Part shown: positions 8,810 through 18,190 of the stretch, in pieces | How the letters are laid out: each line of letters opens with the position of its first letter | How positions within the stretch are numbered: position 1 is the stretch's first letter | DNA from: Desulfomicrobium escambiense DSM 10707 | Lineage (GTDB): Bacteria > Desulfobacterota > Desulfovibrionia > Desulfovibrionales > Desulfomicrobiaceae | Reading direction: 5' to 3' | Length of the DNA: 64,000 nucleotides | Assembly (NCBI RefSeq): GCF_000428825.1 | Contig: NZ_AUAR01000009.1 | Span: 62,001 to 126,000, forward strand | Position numbers and translations under genes: made by a program | Notes under the pieces: model-generated | What the model saw: only the letters and a program-made list of their open reading frames with translations | Told to the model about the DNA's origin: nothing | Databases searched by the model: none

Positions 8810-11800
8810 TTAGCTCAGGGTCGCGCCCAGCGAATGGATGCGCGGGTAGATCAGCGGCGTGCCGGTCATCTCGGCCTTGTAGCGGACCTTGTTGCCGGTG
8901 TTGTCCGTGAAGGTTCGCACCAGGGTGTACTCGGTCCAGTTCTCGTCGATGGGCCGGGTCTCCTGGATGGTCATCGCCTCCCAGGTCAGGCCGCCGTCGT
9001 TGCTGGCGAACCATTGCAGGGTGGTGCCGCTGGGGATTTGCATCTGCACATAGGCCTTGGTCGATTCCACCCCCTGGGTCAGCTCGTTCTCGCGGGTCAG
9101 GTAGGCCCCGGTGGTCTTGTTGAGGTAGCCCACTAGGTTGACGTCGCGGAAGTTGATGGCCGGGGTGTCGTTGGAAAGCGAGCTGCTCAGACGCACGCGG
9201 ATCTGGACCCGGGTGGCGAGGTTGGGCAGCCGTTCCTCCTCGGCGGGAACCATGGCGTCCCAGGTCACGCCGCCGTCGGTGGAGTATTCCCAGTCGAGGC
9301 CGGTGCCCTGGGGGATGGCCGAGTATTCGTCGAGGTTGATGTCGGAGAACTGCACGCCGGTGATCGGCTGAAAGCGGATCATCCCCTCGGACTGGAAGTT
9401 GTAGCCGTAGATCTTCATCGCCAGGTCGGAGCCGTTGAGCGGCGTCCAGGTCTCGGCGTTGGAGCTCTCCAGCAGCACGCCTTCCATGTAGGTCTGCCGG
9501 GTGATGATACCCCAGCGGCCCATCTTGCCGAGGGTGGCGGTGCGGACCTTGTAATTGGTGCTGTTGGTCAGCAGCACCACGGAATAGCTGGTATTGGCCT
9601 CGGCGTAGAACGGGTCGTCGAAGCGAATGCGGGTCTCGCCGCTCAGGCTGATCTCGTTCGGGGCCAGCACCTTCTCGGCGAACACCACGCCGTTGGGCAG
9701 ACCGGTGGTGACGCCGCGAATCTGCACCGTGACCGGGATGCTCGGGTCCCTGGCGGTGAACTGCAGACCGATGCTGGAGATCACCTGGTTTTGGGTGAAG
9801 CTGAAGGTCTGGGCCAGCGGATCGCGGGGCACGAAGATGGTCTGGGTGCGCCAGACCACCTGCACCACGGGCACGCGGATGATGCGGTTTTCGATGATGC
9901 GCTCGATGCGGGTGATGACCAGCGGATCGTTGATCTGCAGGCTGGCCCGGGCCGAGTAGACCCCGTCGGCCATCTCCACGATGCGGTTGCCGTTGCGGGC
10001 GTTGGTCGGAATGGTGAAGGAGGCGCTGACCCGACCGGCCTCGTCGCTGATCAGGTTGCTGGCCATCACTTGGCCGTCGCAGCGCAGCACGATGCCGGAC
10101 TTGCTCGGGGTGAAGTTGATACCGGTTACGGCAATGCCGGTCTGGCCGCGCCGCCCGAGGTTGGGCGTGATCTGCAGCATGGCCGGGGGCTTGTCGAACA
10201 CGGCGTAGGGGTTGATGTTGCGCTCCTCGGACCAGTCGTTCTGCTCCACCAGCACGGTCTCGTTGCCCGGCAGCAGCGCCAGGCTGCCGAAGAAGCTCGC
10301 GTTGCTGCCCGCCTGATCGACCGAGAGCACCGTGGAGTGCGGAATGCGGTCCGGCGCGACGAAACGGGCGATCTCGTTGACCCGGGCGTCCCATTCGGCA
10401 TGGTAGATGTCCGACTGGGCGGTGTTCGAGAAGTCGTCCGAGTAGATGCCTTTTTTGGTCTGGGCGTCCCGGTTTTGCAGTTCGTTGTTCATCTGGTACT
10501 GGGCGTCGTTGTACTTCAGGTCCTCGACGTCCTGAATGATGTCGTGGATCTGGTCCATGGTGATGCGGGTCAGGCCGAAGTTGTGGATTTCCATGTCGGT
10601 GGAGTTGGGCGGGCAGTCGATGCTGCACAGCCCCAGGGCGTTTTCCGGCACGATGGGCAGCTTCGGGAAATCGGCTGGAGCCCCTTCCAGCCGCTTGATC
10701 TCGGTGGTGGTGGCGTAAACGATGTCGCGACGGCCAAGGTAATAGTCGTAGTCCAGGCTGCAGTTGGAACCGTTCACCGGCTGGTCGCCGAGGCTGCCGC
10801 GTCCGAAGTTGATCACGTTGAGGTTGCCCAGCTCGAGCTGGACCGGCGACATGGTGAGTCCGGCCGTGTTGGTGGCCGGAGGCGAAGCGGTGCCGATCTC
10901 CTCGACGCCGTCGTCGACATAGGAGAGCGCCTCGCTGCCCAGTTCCATCAGTCGCTTGTAGTCGGTGCGTGCGCCGTTGGTGGCGGCCCGGTAGACGCGA
11001 TAGCCGGTCGCGCCGCTGACCGGTAGCCAGCAGAGCTTGTTCATCTCCCCGGCGGTGGTGGCCCGGGCAACGACCGCACCGGCGTTGAAGGCCGTCTCGC
11101 CGGTGGCGTTGTAGGCGGTCACCAGATAGAAATAGTTTCCGGCCGCCGGATGGTTGGCCTGTCCGAACCAGCCGCTGTCCACGTAGTCGGTGCCCTTGAC
11201 CATCTGCTTGGTGTAGGTCCAGCGCACCGTGTAGGTGGTGCCGATGGCCGGTTCGTTACCGGAGCCGAGCCAGTCGACATGGTTGCCCGACTGCTGCCAG
11301 TCCACGCCCTCTTGGAAGATGGTCGCCCCCTGGCTGACCTCGAGGATGTCCACGACGGGATTGGGGTCGAGCAGGTCTTCGCCGCCGCCCACCGAGCCGC
11401 GAGTGACGTTGCGGGTAATCTCGACGATGGCCTCCACCTGGGTCGTCTCCTTGAGCGGCGTGGAGTTGACCGGATAGCGGCGCTTGTTGATGTCGAAGGT
11501 CTTCTGCTCGCCGCGCACCGACTTGGTGGCGATGGATTTGGGCACCAGGGTCGAGGTGGGCAGATCGCGCTGATGCCGGAAGCCCTGGATGTAGGCGCGT
11601 CCGGCGTTGGTGATCGCCTCCACGCTGTCGTCGTCGACGCCGCCGATGAAGGTGTCGAAGCCCCGCACCAGATAGCTTCCGGCCTGGTCGAAGGTGCGCT
11701 CGGCCAGGTTCTGAATCAGGGAATTGAGCCCCTCGGCGGCGGCGAATGAGAGCTGGTCCTCGGTGATCGAGGAAACGGTGATCCGGCTGCCCGGCAGCGT

Positions 11801-12358
11801 GCCCAGCAGATCCCGCAGGTAGAGGTTGGACTTCTCCTGCACCGTGGGCGTGACGTCTCCGCTCTCGCGGTCGAACTTGTAGATCGGGATCACCCGGCGC
11901 TCGGTCACGTTGTTGGGCAGCGTCTGGCCGCTGGTGTCCGTCGCTTTGAGGGAGAGCGCCCATTTTTCCCGTTCGGCGGTGGGCTCGCCGGTGGCCGGGT
12001 TGATCAGGGCCGGGTCCTGGGTGTAGCCGTAGTTGTACTTCAGCAGCTCCACGTAAACGTAATCGGCCCCGCTGGTGGTGGCCGGATCATAGGTCAGGGT
12101 CGCGCCGCTCACCTGTTCGAGATGGCCGTCGATGTAGACCACGCCAAGGGCCAGGGTCAGGACGTTGGCGGCCGAGCTGACCTCGAGGCCCATGATGATG
12201 GAGCCTTCCTTGAACAGGATGTCTGCGATCTTGCGCCGCTCCAGGTTGATGATGTCCTGCTGCTCGTTGAGTTCCGAATCCAGCAGGTCGCGATCCTGAT
12301 GGTAGCGGATGCGCTTGTAGTTCTTGGTCGGGTCGAATGTTTCGCGTGAGATGCTCAT
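8810..12358 (-). CDS. DUF4815-type tail / fibre-like structural protein
   Basis: The 1182-residue protein opens with SRETFDPTKNYKRIRYHQDR and SELNEQQDIINLERRKIAD, the typical start of the DUF4815 family in phage tail modules. Later parts are beta-rich: a fibronectin-like stretch (YFYLVTAYNATGETAFNAG), an IPT/TIG-like stretch (LQITPNLGRRGQTGIAVTGI) and C-terminal jelly-roll-like segments with TWDAMVPAEEE and LQWFASNDGGLTWEAM. This fits a large receptor-facing or baseplate-attached virion protein. GGAGG precedes the ATG. Confidence 0.8.
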   Translation of the reverse strand: MSISRETFDPTKNYKRIRYHQDRDLLDSELNEQQDIINLERRKIADILFKEGSIIMGLEVSSAANVLTLALGVVYIDGHLEQVSGATLTYDPATTSGADYVYVELLKYNYGYTQDPALINPATGEPTAEREKWALSLKATDTSGQTLPNNVTERRVIPIYKFDRESGDVTPTVQEKSNLYLRDLLGTLPGSRITVSSITEDQLSFAAAEGLNSLIQNLAERTFDQAGSYLVRGFDTFIGGVDDDSVEAITNAGRAYIQGFRHQRDLPTSTLVPKSIATKSVRGEQKTFDINKRRYPVNSTPLKETTQVEAIVEITRNVTRGSVGGGEDLLDPNPVVDILEVSQGATIFQEGVDWQQSGNHVDWLGSGNEPAIGTTYTVRWTYTKQMVKGTDYVDSGWFGQANHPAAGNYFYLVTAYNATGETAFNAGAVVARATTAGEMNKLCWLPVSGATGYRVYRAATNGARTDYKRLMELGSEALSYVDDGVEEIGTASPPATNTAGLTMSPVQLELGNLNVINFGRGSLGDQPVNGSNCSLDYDYYLGRRDIVYATTTEIKRLEGAPADFPKLPIVPENALGLCSIDCPPNSTDMEIHNFGLTRITMDQIHDIIQDVEDLKYNDAQYQMNNELQNRDAQTKKGIYSDDFSNTAQSDIYHAEWDARVNEIARFVAPDRIPHSTVLSVDQAGSNASFFGSLALLPGNETVLVEQNDWSEERNINPYAVFDKPPAMLQITPNLGRRGQTGIAVTGINFTPSKSGIVLRCDGQVMASNLISDEAGRVSASFTIPTNARNGNRIVEMADGVYSARASLQINDPLVITRIERIIENRIIRVPVVQVVWRTQTIFVPRDPLAQTFSFTQNQVISSIGLQFTARDPSIPVTVQIRGVTTGLPNGVVFAEKVLAPNEISLSGETRIRFDDPFYAEANTSYSVVLLTNSTNYKVRTATLGKMGRWGIITRQTYMEGVLLESSNAETWTPLNGSDLAMKIYGYNFQSEGMIRFQPITGVQFSDINLDEYSAIPQGTGLDWEYSTDGGVTWDAMVPAEEERLPNLATRVQIRVRLSSSLSNDTPAINFRDVNLVGYLNKTTGAYLTRENELTQGVESTKAYVQMQIPSGTTLQWFASNDGGLTWEAMTIQETRPIDENWTEYTLVRTFTDNTGNKVRYKAEMTGTPLIYPRIHSLGATLS

Positions 12359-12373
12359 GTTTGAATCCTCCAG

Positions 12374-12907
12374 TTAGATCTTGATGATCCCGACCAGCTC
12401 CACGCGGGTGTCGGAAATCTTGTTGAAGTCGGGAATGTTCTTCACCTCGTACAGGTAGCCCGGGCGCAGCACCTCGCCGGTCGGGTTGGTGTCCTGATGG
12501 AACACGCCGCCCATGGCGAGATCCCCGGTGGTGCTGGCCACGTACTGCACGTCGCCGCCGAAGAAGCCGTATTCGCGGATGGTGATGCCGTTGGCCTCGG
12601 CCTCGTCGAAGCGGAAGAAGACGCCGATGGTGTTGGTCTCCTCGCCGGTTTCCAGGTAGCGCACGCCGTTGACCAGGAGCGCCCCTTCGGCGTCCTCCTT
12701 GAGGAAGGTCCGCTTGTAGTAGCGCTTGCGGGCACGTTCGTTTCTGAGCCCGGTCTGGCCGATATCCGGCGCGGGCGGATTCTGCGGGTCGGTGAAGCTG
12801 GCATCCCCGTCGCCGATGGCGCAGTGGGTGATGCCGTCCACGGCCTGGCCGAGGAGGAGTTTGGCCGTCAGTATCCGGCCGGTTTTAACGATGAGTCCCA
12901 GTGCCAT
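12374..12907 (-). CDS. Phage baseplate/tail-associated protein, uncharacterised
   Basis: The 177-residue product is beta-rich with clear motifs (THCAIGDGDASFTDPQNPPA; ETNTIGVFFRFDEAEANGIT; REYGFFGGDV). Such sequences are typical of small tail-tip or fibre-adaptor proteins. It lies 15 bases upstream of the DUF4815 gene, with AAGGAG before its start. I cannot assign it to a named family. Confidence 0.65.
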   Translation of the reverse strand: MALGLIVKTGRILTAKLLLGQAVDGITHCAIGDGDASFTDPQNPPAPDIGQTGLRNERARKRYYKRTFLKEDAEGALLVNGVRYLETGEETNTIGVFFRFDEAEANGITIREYGFFGGDVQYVASTTGDLAMGGVFHQDTNPTGEVLRPGYLYEVKNIPDFNKISDTRVELVGIIKI

Positions 12908-12919
12908 TGCTGTTCTCCT

Positions 12920-13381
12920 TTAGGTCTGAATTTCGTGGTCTTGATCGATGAGCACCGCGAACAGGATCTGGCGCGTGTCGGCCAGCAGACCGGCCGGAAT
13001 CGCGATGCGCTGAACGGTGTCGGATAGGCTGATGTGTGCGCCGGACGTCCGGACGCTGGTGTCGATGCTCCGCAGCCAGGGGCGCGTCACTCGCACCGCC
13101 GTGTCGGCATCGACGCCCAGACGGCCATGGATGACGAGCCACAGATCGGTGCTCCGGTTCAGGCGGTTGTTCACGCGAAGCGCGAGGTCGGATCGACGTT
13201 CGAGCCGATGGGCGACCCGTACTGCGCTGTCGGCCCGGACCATCACCGTGCGCCTGGCCGGTGCCACGGAAAACAGCTCGAAGAGCGCTCCGGGTTGCGC
13301 CGCGCCGATGGCGAGCAGTTCCGGCCGCCGGATACCTCTGCGGGTGGTGATGGATGCCAGTTGTCCCTTATGCACGGCCAC
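12920..13381 (-). CDS. Repeat-rich hypothetical tail-region protein
   Basis: This 153-residue protein has imperfect repeats of about 19 residues (RVAHRLERRSDLALRVNNRL / RSTDLWLVIHGRLGVDADTA / RVTRPWLRSIDTSVRT), suggesting a small beta-solenoid or stacked beta structure. I chose the GTG at 13381, seven bases after GGGAGG; the product then begins MAVHKGQLASITT. That N-terminus closely resembles the 43-residue ORF just upstream. No named family is recognised. Confidence 0.55.
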   Translation of the reverse strand: MAVHKGQLASITTRRGIRRPELLAIGAAQPGALFELFSVAPARRTVMVRADSAVRVAHRLERRSDLALRVNNRLNRSTDLWLVIHGRLGVDADTAVRVTRPWLRSIDTSVRTSGAHISLSDTVQRIAIPAGLLADTRQILFAVLIDQDHEIQT

Positions 13382-13499
13382 GGCGAATCCTCCCGCAGAG
13401 CTTGAGCGCTTGACCACGGTTCATGGACAGGAGCGTTTCCGGGCGTCGCTGGCCGGTGATCGTGGTGACGATTTTGAGCTTTCCGCTATGCGTTGCCAT
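13368..13499 (-). CDS. 43-residue ORF, short paralogue of the next protein's N-terminus
   Basis: This ORF starts at ATG 13499 with AAGGAG eight bases upstream. Its product (MATHSGKLKIVTTITGQRRP...) aligns with the start of the next protein (MAVHKGQLASITTRRGIRRP). Shared features are the MA-x-H-x-G-x-L opening, the I/V-TT segment and RRPE. Its end overlaps the next gene by 14 bases in another frame. It may be a truncated duplicate or a genuine small virion peptide. Confidence 0.5.
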   Translation of the reverse strand: MATHSGKLKIVTTITGQRRPETLLSMNRGQALKLCGRIRRGRA

Positions 13500-13503
13500 G
13501 GCG

Positions 13504-14493
13504 TTACTCCTTCACCGCGCACCAGCCGCCGGTGGTCAGATTGAACACGCGGTAGCTGTCCATTCCGATCTGAATGGTGTCTTCCGAGGCGACGTTGCCG
13601 CCGCCCACGGCGAAGATCTCGATGAGTTCGCCACGCAGTTCCTGGTAGGCGGCGGAACCGGACATCGAGGCGAGCCAGGGAAAGAGGATGGTGGTGCCGT
13701 AGCGCATCTCTGGATCGGTTTCGCCCTGGAGACCGCCGTTGGCCGCGCCGCAGCGGCCCTGCTGGCCGGACGCGGAAGTCCAGCCGTCGAACTTGTTCAC
13801 GGCGTAGAAGGTACCCGGTGCGTTGTAGTAGCTGTTGATGACCGGCTGCGGGTCCTCACCGATCTTGGCTCCCGAGGCGTAATCCCGAACGAGGGTTTCG
13901 ACGGTGATGGTGTTTGGCGTGACGGCGGTGTCGATGGCGCTCACCCGCACGCGTTCGATGCCCGCGTCGTCCTTGATCACATAGTCCTGTCCGGGCGTGA
14001 CCACGGTGGCGTCGTTGACCTGAAGCACCACGCCGCTTCCAGCAGTAACCGCCGCCTGCGTAAGCGCGACGGCCCCGGACCAGAACCGTTTCAGCAATCC
14101 GCTGTAATGGCCGTAGTAGGTGGAGACGAGCTTGGTGACCACGAAAACGTGATCCAGGTCGGCGAACAGCCAGAAGATGAAGTCGGCGCTGTCCTCCACC
14201 CGCAGGTATGTGTAACTGGTGTGCGACGCCTCGTTGACGCCGGTGTGGGTGGCCGCGTCCCAATACTGGAATGCCGCGACGTGAATCCGCCCGGAGGTGG
14301 TGCTGATACGGAACTGCAGATAGACGTCCTCGGCCCCGGATTCCCCGTGCGACTTGAAGACGAAATACGGCTGTGGGTCGGCCGACTGATCGTCGTGCAG
14401 GGTCCATCCGGTGGTGGTCACCAGAAAGGTCCGCAGTTGATTGAGCAGGTCGAGCCGACCGTGGGCGAGTCCTTGAATGCTGTGGTATGCCAT
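13504..14493 (-). CDS. Hypothetical phage tail-region protein (329 aa)
   Basis: I do not recognise a named family. The protein is beta-rich and rich in aromatics (YVIKDDAGIERVRVSAIDTA; YYNAPGTFYAVNKFDGWTS; LFPWLASMSGSAAYQELRGE). Similar uncharacterised proteins occur near baseplate genes. It has AAGGAGG before its ATG and lies in the same operon as the baseplate J and tail-I like genes, supporting a structural role. No transmembrane segment or signal peptide is visible. Confidence 0.6.
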   Translation of the reverse strand: MAYHSIQGLAHGRLDLLNQLRTFLVTTTGWTLHDDQSADPQPYFVFKSHGESGAEDVYLQFRISTTSGRIHVAAFQYWDAATHTGVNEASHTSYTYLRVEDSADFIFWLFADLDHVFVVTKLVSTYYGHYSGLLKRFWSGAVALTQAAVTAGSGVVLQVNDATVVTPGQDYVIKDDAGIERVRVSAIDTAVTPNTITVETLVRDYASGAKIGEDPQPVINSYYNAPGTFYAVNKFDGWTSASGQQGRCGAANGGLQGETDPEMRYGTTILFPWLASMSGSAAYQELRGELIEIFAVGGGNVASEDTIQIGMDSYRVFNLTTGGWCAVKE

Positions 14494-14503
14494 GGCGGCC
14501 TCC

Positions 14504-15097
14504 TTAGAGAATCGGGTTTTCCGTGCCGGTCAGGCGCAGCTTGATGTCGAGTTTGTTTTGCACTGGGGTGCCCGGGAGCACGGTGCAGCGCCGCCAGAAA
14601 GACAGCGTCTGCTGGAATGCCTTGTCGCCGAGATTGAGCGGTGCGCCCTGGGTGGCGGTGTCGAGTTCGGCCTGGGTCCGGGCCAGGCGGTACCAGACCG
14701 CTTCGTCGGTGCCGGTCTCATCGATGGGATCGAGCACCAGCCCGGTGTAGTCGTAGCCGGAATAGATGGTCGTCCCGGCGTCGTGCGCGGCCGGAGCGGT
14801 GTTGGCCACGCCCCGCTGCACGGTGAGATTGACGGTGCAGCCACCGCTTTCGACGAGCATCTGCTCGCCGTCGATGATGATGAGTTCGCCGTCAGCAAAG
14901 CGCGGTTCGGCCAGGGCGATGGAGGGCTGCGCCGCGTCGATGGCCGAGGGGAGGCTCGTTTGCTCGTTGGCGACGTAGAGCTGCCGGTCCTTGATGTCGC
15001 CATCGGTGCCGTTGTAGCTCTCGGCCTCGGGGCGGCTGAAATCCCCCTCGGAAATCTGCTGAGTCAGCGCTTCGTCAAGATAGAGGTGAATCGCCAT
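14504..15097 (-). CDS. Hypothetical phage tail-region protein (197 aa)
   Basis: This 197-residue acidic protein has no domain I can name. It contains a hint-like beta segment (GELIIIDGEQMLVESGG) seen in several baseplate-linked proteins and an ending typical of small virion proteins (NKLDIKLRLTGTENPIL). It sits 10 bases downstream of the tail-I-like gene and 10 bases upstream of the next gene, so it is part of the late operon. Confidence 0.6.
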   Translation of the reverse strand: MAIHLYLDEALTQQISEGDFSRPEAESYNGTDGDIKDRQLYVANEQTSLPSAIDAAQPSIALAEPRFADGELIIIDGEQMLVESGGCTVNLTVQRGVANTAPAAHDAGTTIYSGYDYTGLVLDPIDETGTDEAVWYRLARTQAELDTATQGAPLNLGDKAFQQTLSFWRRCTVLPGTPVQNKLDIKLRLTGTENPIL

Positions 15098-15107
15098 GGG
15101 TTCTCCT

Positions 15108-16682
15108 TCAGGTGGGCCACTGGGTGGCGCGATAGTTATTGGTGGCGGCCTCGAACCCGGCCTGCGTGGGCGCGTGCAGGTCCTGCTGACGGAACAGCCA
15201 GTGGTAGGAAGGCCGCGACCAGCGGAATCCGGCCTGGTTGAGGCGCATGCGGCTGACGCGCAGGGGGCGGGTCCGGTCCACGGAGAGACGCAGGCCGGTG
15301 GTGTTGAGCGGGCTTGCGCCCAGCTTCATGGTCTCGACCCGATGGCGCTGGAGAGAGCCCGTGTCCACGTAGACTTCAAGCGAGGCTCGTTCGCCGGTCA
15401 GATTCGCATTGCTCAGATACCGGGTGTTCAGGGTGTTCGCGTTGAGCCGGAACACAGGCCCTCTCCGCCGCCATCGGTCGATCCGGTCGACGGCCAGGGT
15501 GACGTCCGCGTCGCAGCCAGCGGTGGAGGCGAGCAGCAGATTGCTGATGCCGCCCTGGTTGGCGGTGAGATCGAGACCTTCGTTGAGCCTGGCGCGGCCA
15601 AGCTGGAAGCAGAGGCGGTACCGAGATTCCAGCGGCAGGCGCAGATCGTACTTGGCCTCCGCCCGCTCGACCGGTTCCGCCTGCGTGTCGAAAAAGAAAT
15701 CCTTTTGCCGGAAGCAGTAGCGCAGCGCGGTCTCGCCATGGGTCAGCGGCTTGCGGTTGAGATGGCTCTCGCCCAGCCCGAAGCCGCTTTCCAGCACATC
15801 CCCTTCGAAGTCGCGGCCGGTGTAGATGGGCGTGCAGAAGGAAACCCGGTCCTCGCCGACGCGGGTGTACGGAAGCCGCCAGTCGTTGAGGGCCTTGTGG
15901 TTCAGGCGCATCCGGTTCTGGCGGCCTTGAAAACGGGAGACTTTTACGGCGGCCCGGTCGATCTCCGGGATCATCTCAGTGGTACTGGTGAGTTGCAGAA
16001 GCTCCCAGACCCTCTGCTTGTTGGTCAGATGACGGCAGGAACCGAGCGAGGAGCGGCCAAGGACGAAGGTCTCGTCGAGAAACGCCAGCACGATCCGGCG
16101 CACAGCGTTGGCATGCCCGAAGTCGAGCATCGCGCCGCCTTCGATCCATTCCAGGAGAAACTGGAGCCAGAAACAGCGCGTGCCCGCCGGGTGGTGAAAC
16201 ACCAGGGCGTCGCGCAGTCCCTCGGTCTGGTTGAGACACAGCACGCGAAACACGCCGAGGCTGAACACCAGCCCGGGTAGCTTGGCGCTGCTGAGTCTGG
16301 AGCGGGCATTGAGACGCAGCGCCGAGCGGAAGGTCTCCTGCAGTTCCCCCTGCCAACCGAGCGAGTCGAAGTCGCGTTCGATGGCCGGAATGGTGCCCTT
16401 GCGGCGATAGATCTCGACCGCCTCCCGCACGCGGCGGCGCTGGCAGTCTGGCGAACAGGTGCCGTCCACTTCGAGGCCGACCAGTCTCGCCAGCAGCGGC
16501 AGGAAGCGCTCGTCGCAGTGATCGACATCGAAAATGGTCGGGAAGTCGTCGATGGCCTGCTTGAGCTCGTCCAGCGTCCCGGCGGGAAGGCTCAGAAAGG
16601 TGCGCAGGTCACCGGCTTCGTCGTTGTGCTCGTAAAGCGGCGGCAGCAGGCCGAGCAGATTGTCCTTGAACCAATCCGACAT
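15108..16682 (-). CDS. Phage tail protein, P2 gpI-like N-terminus with large C-terminal extension
   Basis: The first 150 or so residues fit the tail protein I family: WFKDNLLGLLPPLYEHNDEA, FLPLLARLVGLEVDG and RREVEIYRRKGT-type helices (read as VREAVEIYRRKGTIPAIERD). The remaining residues up to 524 are repetitive and beta-rich (LRLNARSRLSSAKLPGL, MRLNHKALNDWRLPYTR). Such extensions can hold fibres at the baseplate. The start overlaps the baseplate J stop (TGATG). Gene order J then I matches P2-like baseplates. Confidence 0.78.
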   Translation of the reverse strand: MSDWFKDNLLGLLPPLYEHNDEAGDLRTFLSLPAGTLDELKQAIDDFPTIFDVDHCDERFLPLLARLVGLEVDGTCSPDCQRRRVREAVEIYRRKGTIPAIERDFDSLGWQGELQETFRSALRLNARSRLSSAKLPGLVFSLGVFRVLCLNQTEGLRDALVFHHPAGTRCFWLQFLLEWIEGGAMLDFGHANAVRRIVLAFLDETFVLGRSSLGSCRHLTNKQRVWELLQLTSTTEMIPEIDRAAVKVSRFQGRQNRMRLNHKALNDWRLPYTRVGEDRVSFCTPIYTGRDFEGDVLESGFGLGESHLNRKPLTHGETALRYCFRQKDFFFDTQAEPVERAEAKYDLRLPLESRYRLCFQLGRARLNEGLDLTANQGGISNLLLASTAGCDADVTLAVDRIDRWRRRGPVFRLNANTLNTRYLSNANLTGERASLEVYVDTGSLQRHRVETMKLGASPLNTTGLRLSVDRTRPLRVSRMRLNQAGFRWSRPSYHWLFRQQDLHAPTQAGFEAATNNYRATQWPT

Positions 16683-18091
16683 CAACCGGCCCTCCGCAGA
16701 TCGAGGTTGACGCTGCCGAGAACCGGAATTTCGCCGTGGCGCAGCTCGATGTCCTGCTGCGGCGCGTAGAGATGCATGTGGCTGACGCCGCGCACGCCAT
16801 CGATCAGCGCCACCAGGTCGGAGAAGTGAATGGTCTGCCCGAAGGAGACCCGGTCGAAAGAAAAGAAATCGGTGAGGGCGGCTTCGATACGGCTGCGCAC
16901 GTTTTCCAGCGGTTCACCGGGCCAGATGTAGACCTCGGCGTCGATGGAAACGGGCCGGTAGATCGGGTCGAACAGGGTGATCTCGACCGTGATGACCTTG
17001 CGGCGTTCGAGAAACTCGGCGAGGTCCCGCTTGAGCAGCGCCGAGGGCATTCCGCCGCCGTTGGGGGCGATGGCCAGTTGAACGTTGTAATAGCGGATGT
17101 TCTGACAGGCATTGGTGTCGAGCACCTTGGCCTTGGCGACGCCTGGGTAACCTTCGGCGAGCGCCTGGTAATCCTCCAGGGTGACGGCTTTCCAGAGACT
17201 GCGCAGCTCCGCCGGTGCCTGTCGGCGGGCGTGTTCGAGGGCTTCCCGCGAAGCGCCGCCGGTGGCGGGTACCGGGTTGGTGGCGGTCAGGGAGACCTGG
17301 CCGCCGTTCAGGTAGACCGGGCTCAGCAGTTGGGTGATCCGGTTCGGACCGAGATTGCCCTGGTCCCCGATGGTCTGCAGATAGCTGACGGCGATGGCGC
17401 TTCCCTGAGCGGGTACAGCGCCGCTTTGTCCGTCGCCGAAAATCAGGGTGGAGATGTCGAGGGCGTCCAGGTCGGCCATGAAATGGCGGCTGTCGGCCAG
17501 GCTGTCCTGGAAGTGATCGACCTCGCTCCAGGCGTCGTCCCCCACCGTAACGGTGATGGTGCCCTGGGCGATGACGTCGCCGGTCAGGCGGATGCGCTGG
17601 AATGGCAGCCCCGTCGAAGTGAAGGTCTCGGTGCGGCGCACGCCTTGCCGGGCCGGGATGTCCACCGAGAGTAGGCCTCGCGGGAGCAGGCCGTCCTCGA
17701 CCGTCTCGAAATCCGCCTCGCCGTCACTCAGCAAGGCGCGGCAGGCCGTTCCCGCCGGAATGGTCAGATCCTTGCCGAGCGGGGCGGAGAGCCGGAAACG
17801 CAGCGTGGTGGTGGAGGCCACCGGCGAATCCAGCCGGTAGCCGATGAGCTTGCAGAGGTTGATGACGTTCTGGCGCTGGCGGGCCGTGGGCAGAAAGGCC
17901 TCGGCCGCCTGGGCGTCCAGGTAGTAGGCCAGCATGTCGCCCACGCCGCAGAACAGATCGAGCAGGACGACGCCGAGATCGGAGTGGTTGAAATCGGTCC
18001 AGCGGTCGGTGAGCTGCGGGATCTTCGCCAGCAGCTCCTGACGGATCGATTCGTAATCCTTGTTGATGTATCCGATGCTTGCGCGGCCCAT
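16682..18091 (-). CDS. Baseplate assembly protein J / gp47-like
   Basis: The 469-residue protein has the baseplate_J pattern. An N-terminal WTDFNHSDLGVVLLDLFCGV segment is followed by AFLPTARQRQNVINLCKLIG, a central domain, and the C-terminal wedge part (IRYYNVQLAIAPNGGGMPS; DPIYRPVSIDAEVYIWPGEP; VALIDGVRGVSHMHL). It builds the wedge around the tail hub. GGAGAG precedes the ATG. A copy of the 34-bp dispersed motif lies 55 bases upstream, so transcription of the baseplate block may restart here. Confidence 0.88.
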   Translation of the reverse strand: MGRASIGYINKDYESIRQELLAKIPQLTDRWTDFNHSDLGVVLLDLFCGVGDMLAYYLDAQAAEAFLPTARQRQNVINLCKLIGYRLDSPVASTTTLRFRLSAPLGKDLTIPAGTACRALLSDGEADFETVEDGLLPRGLLSVDIPARQGVRRTETFTSTGLPFQRIRLTGDVIAQGTITVTVGDDAWSEVDHFQDSLADSRHFMADLDALDISTLIFGDGQSGAVPAQGSAIAVSYLQTIGDQGNLGPNRITQLLSPVYLNGGQVSLTATNPVPATGGASREALEHARRQAPAELRSLWKAVTLEDYQALAEGYPGVAKAKVLDTNACQNIRYYNVQLAIAPNGGGMPSALLKRDLAEFLERRKVITVEITLFDPIYRPVSIDAEVYIWPGEPLENVRSRIEAALTDFFSFDRVSFGQTIHFSDLVALIDGVRGVSHMHLYAPQQDIELRHGEIPVLGSVNLDLRRAG

Positions 18092-18146
18092 GGTCTCTCC
18101 GGTTTTCGGCGGTTATGCGAGAGCGCCTGATGCTCTCGCCACGCCG

Positions 18147-18180
18147 GTTACTTACCGGAAGGGACCTGGATGTGTCGGAG
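18147..18180 (-). promoter_or_regulatory. 34-bp dispersed motif, copy before baseplate J
   Basis: Minus strand: box A CTCCGACA (18180-18173), a variable middle, then box B CTTCCGGTAAGTAAC. It ends 55 bases before the baseplate J start. Box spacing is identical in all copies. Likely a phage promoter; function is inferred. Confidence 0.65.
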
Positions 18181-18190
18181 GCGGGATGCC

